The position numbers and the translations under genes were made by a program. 64,000 bases of DNA from Chryseobacterium panacisoli (GTDB taxonomy: Bacteria; Bacteroidota; Bacteroidia; Flavobacteriales; Weeksellaceae), in contig NZ_VTRU01000001.1 in the NCBI RefSeq assembly GCF_008274625.1, forward strand, positions 1,426,001 through 1,490,000. The letters are read 5' to 3'. Shown here one piece after another: positions 61,784 to 64,000 of this stretch. The notes beneath the pieces are model-generated. The model was not told the origin of the DNA, did not search any database, and saw only the letters and a program-made list of their open reading frames with translations. Positions within the stretch are counted from its first letter, which is position 1; each line of letters opens with the position of its first letter.

Positions 61784-64000
61784 TTAAAATTCTAATTGCA
61801 GTCCTACCAAGATTGTTCTTACAGCAGGGTAAGTATAAAGGTTATATGCTCCCGGAACAAACAATGCTGTAGATTCACCAGATCCTACTGAAACTTCAGG
61901 TTCTCCGTGGAATTTAGTCACTGTAAATAAATTCTGTCCCTGTACGTATGCTCTAAGCTTATTGATAGGTGATTTGTCTCCTAAGAATGCTTTATCAAAT
62001 GTATATCCTAATGTAAGTGATCTTAATCTTAGGTAATCTGATTTTTCAATCCACTGATCAGAATCACGCATACCGTTTGAGTCAACTTTCTGGAATACTC
62101 CTGTGTCTCCAGGATTTTGCCAAACCTGAGCAGCAGCCTGAGCCATATTTCTACCTGCAACAGCCAAAGTCGGGTCAACAGCAGCCATGTACATGTTGTT
62201 ATAAGTATATCCACCTAACTTGAATGTGAAATCTGCACTGAAATCAAGTCCTTTGTACTGAACTGTAGTTCCGAATCCACCAAAACTTTTTGGGAATGGA
62301 GATTTATCAGTAATAGGAACTGCATTTGATGCGCTGTAAACATCTGTAACGTTTCCTGCCTTATCATAATACAATGCTTTTCCATTACTTGGATCTACTC
62401 CAGCAAATCTAACATTATAAAATACATATGGAGTTTCTCCTACTTTCATATAAGTATCTCCTAAGTTTCTTTCAGTCTGCCCGTCTGCTAACTTATCAAG
62501 AATTGATTTCTGGAAAGATATATTAGCATGTAAATTCCATTGGAAATCTTTCTTTTTGATTACATCTACGCTAAGCTCAACTTCAAGACCTTTCTGAGAC
62601 ATATCTCCCGCATTGATATACTGATAGTATCCTCCTTCCTGCTTGTCCAAAGGTACAAGCTGTACGAAATCTTTTCTCTTATTCTTATATACTTCTACGG
62701 ATCCACGAACTCTTCTGTTCCACATCGTGAAATCTACCCCTAAATTGGTGATCGCATTAGACTCCCATTTAAGATTGCTGTTACCAATGATATAATAACC
62801 TTGCGAAGATGTACCAGGATATGAAGTACCGTTAGCTCCATATAAACCATAACTGATATTATTAACGTTATAGTAGTCTGGTAAAGTACCGTCGTTACCT
62901 GTTGTACCGTAAGATCCTCTAAGCTTTAAATCATTAATAAATCTACCTTTCATGAAATCTTCCTTCGCAATATTCCAGGCAGCACTTGCAGACCAGAAAA
63001 CACCACTTTGGTTATTGGCACCAAATCTTGATGAAGCATCTCTTCTCAATGATCCTGTTACCAAATATCTACCTTCATAATCATAGTTTAGTAAACCTGC
63101 TAAACTGAATAAAGTATTTCTTACCTTAACCCCAGTAAATGTATTTCTGTCAGAAGGAGTTGTGATAGAAGGAACATTGATTACCGGAGATTTCAATCCG
63201 TAAGCTCCACCGTTCATTGTTTCGTTGTAGTTATCGTTATATTCGATAAATCCTAAGAAATCAAAGTTGTGGCTTCCGTATGATTTTTTATAGTTAATGG
63301 AGTTGTTCCAAGTATAATTAAACGTGTAGAATGAATTTTTGTTCAATGAACCTGTAGGAACTTTGTTCACTGTAATATCCAGGTTTGAACCTTTTTTCAA
63401 CCACTGAGTTCCCATGTACCAATCGAAAAGTCCGTTGAAGTTTGTTTTAAACTTCAGACCATCGATAATTTTGTATTCAGCGAATAAAGTTACCGGAATT
63501 CTCAGTCTCTGATCATCTAATCTGTAATTACGGATTTGTTCAACAACGTTGGAACCCGCTCTCATTGTTTGATTATAACTTCCATCCGGGTTATAAACCG
63601 GCTCATATGGAGCATATTTATACATTGCTCCAAATGGGTTCTGAGTATTGTTTCTATCTCTGAAATTCTGAGTTTCCTGATACTGAACACCAAGGTTAAT
63701 ACCAACATTCAGTTTTTCACTCAGTTTATTTGTAAATCCAAAGTTACCTGTATATCTCTTAAGTCCGTCGATATCTCTGATAATCCCATTATCAGAATCA
63801 TATCCTAAAGAGTAATAGAAAGTACTTTCTCTGGAACCTCCTTGTGCACTAAATAGGTAAGACTGAATGCTTGAAGGTTTTAACAGGTCCTTTTGCCAAT
63901 TGTGATCATAAACAGCAAGTGCATCAATTTCCTGTTGAGTTCTTGGTTTAAATCCAAGGTAACCTAATTGATTCTGGAAATCCATCAATTCCCTAGAATT
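61784..64000 (-). CDS. SusC/RagA-family TonB-dependent transporter, C-terminal part (5' end outside window)
   Basis: About 735 residues of the C-terminal half are visible and the frame is open to the last base. The sequence is a beta-barrel with SusC hallmarks: SAQGGSRESTFYYSLGYDSD, YDYEGRYLVTGSLRRDASSRF, NLKWESNAITNLGVDFTMWN, SGSVEVYKNKRKDFVQL-like strands and the end YPAVRTILVGLQLEF with terminal Phe. The plug and N-terminal domains are outside the window. An internal ATG (63985) is not the start. It forms an operon with the SusD gene that follows. Confidence 0.93.
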   Translation of the reverse strand, partial: NSRELMDFQNQLGYLGFKPRTQQEIDALAVYDHNWQKDLLKPSSIQSYLFSAQGGSRESTFYYSLGYDSDNGIIRDIDGLKRYTGNFGFTNKLSEKLNVGINLGVQYQETQNFRDRNNTQNPFGAMYKYAPYEPVYNPDGSYNQTMRAGSNVVEQIRNYRLDDQRLRIPVTLFAEYKIIDGLKFKTNFNGLFDWYMGTQWLKKGSNLDITVNKVPTGSLNKNSFYTFNYTWNNSINYKKSYGSHNFDFLGFIEYNDNYNETMNGGAYGLKSPVINVPSITTPSDRNTFTGVKVRNTLFSLAGLLNYDYEGRYLVTGSLRRDASSRFGANNQSGVFWSASAAWNIAKEDFMKGRFINDLKLRGSYGTTGNDGTLPDYYNVNNISYGLYGANGTSYPGTSSQGYYIIGNSNLKWESNAITNLGVDFTMWNRRVRGSVEVYKNKRKDFVQLVPLDKQEGGYYQYINAGDMSQKGLEVELSVDVIKKKDFQWNLHANISFQKSILDKLADGQTERNLGDTYMKVGETPYVFYNVRFAGVDPSNGKALYYDKAGNVTDVYSASNAVPITDKSPFPKSFGGFGTTVQYKGLDFSADFTFKLGGYTYNNMYMAAVDPTLAVAGRNMAQAAAQVWQNPGDTGVFQKVDSNGMRDSDQWIEKSDYLRLRSLTLGYTFDKAFLGDKSPINKLRAYVQGQNLFTVTKFHGEPEVSVGSGESTALFVPGAYNLYTYPAVRTILVGLQLEF

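Noticed and set aside
1..64000. CRISPR array or insertion sequence
   Set aside because: No regularly spaced repeats and no transposase genes with terminal inverted repeats were seen.

Overview
The window looks like chromosome of a Bacteroidota (Flavobacteriia) bacterium, most likely Chryseobacterium or a close Weeksellaceae relative. The reasons are low G+C, two SusC/SusD loci, the -7 promoter motif TAnnTTTG in front of many genes, Hcp (TssD) and VgrG proteins that resemble the Bacteroidota-type (subtype iii) type VI secretion system, a YpdA-type bacillithiol-linked reductase, and an oleate hydratase whose length and catalytic residue numbers (646 aa, E122, Y241) match the Elizabethkingia enzyme. 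Genus is inference; no rRNA is present.

Layout. 0-10.4 kb: end of a YfhO-like membrane protein, a glycosyltransferase, a small lipoprotein, ypdA, an MFS exporter, an AraC regulator followed by oleate hydratase, and glnS. 10.4-17.7 kb: an alpha/beta hydrolase, an orphan double-glycine peptide gene, menC-fbp, a monofunctional aspartate kinase, and a fused OlsF-like bifunctional acyltransferase. 17.7-30.9 kb: two identical tRNA-Phe genes, each with its own promoter and terminator, bracket 13 kb that carries a DUF3472 lipoprotein and a minus-strand type VI secretion cargo operon: hcp, vgrG, a lipase-like toxin with an overlapping membrane-protein gene, two uncharacterised proteins, a 1410-residue PAAR-like toxin with GH19 and NlpC/P60-like hydrolase domains, and a lipoprotein placed as its immunity protein. 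The structural tss genes are not in the window. 31-34.2 kb: a stand-alone adenylation-carrier-reductase (NRPS-like) enzyme lying between two copies of the tRNA-Phe terminator.

34.2-44.1 kb: a minus-strand nutrient-uptake locus: LytS-type sensor kinase, secreted zinc metalloprotease, SusC, SusD and LytTR response regulator. 44.2-46.3 kb: an isochorismatase-fold protein and an esterase, divergent from an HxlR regulator. 46.6-52.2 kb: a secreted thioredoxin, DUF3575 protein, NamZ-type muramidase divergent from an FtsX-like permease, three perfect DnaA boxes at 11-bp spacing, and a cystathionine beta-synthase-like enzyme. 52.2-60.2 kb: YcxB-like protein, cbpM-cbpA, a dicarboxylate symporter, and an alcohol/aldehyde oxidation set (DUF779, zinc ADH, ALDH, divergent AraC regulator) interrupted by a GC-rich structured intergenic element. 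60.3-64 kb: a second SusD/SusC pair, the SusC running off the end.

The most notable content is the tRNA-bracketed type VI effector region with two toxin/immunity pairs and unassigned accessory genes, the adjacent single-module carboxylic-acid-reductase-like enzyme, the orphan GG-leader cysteine-rich peptide, and the periodic DnaA-box cluster. Domain names come from reading motifs; no database search was possible.
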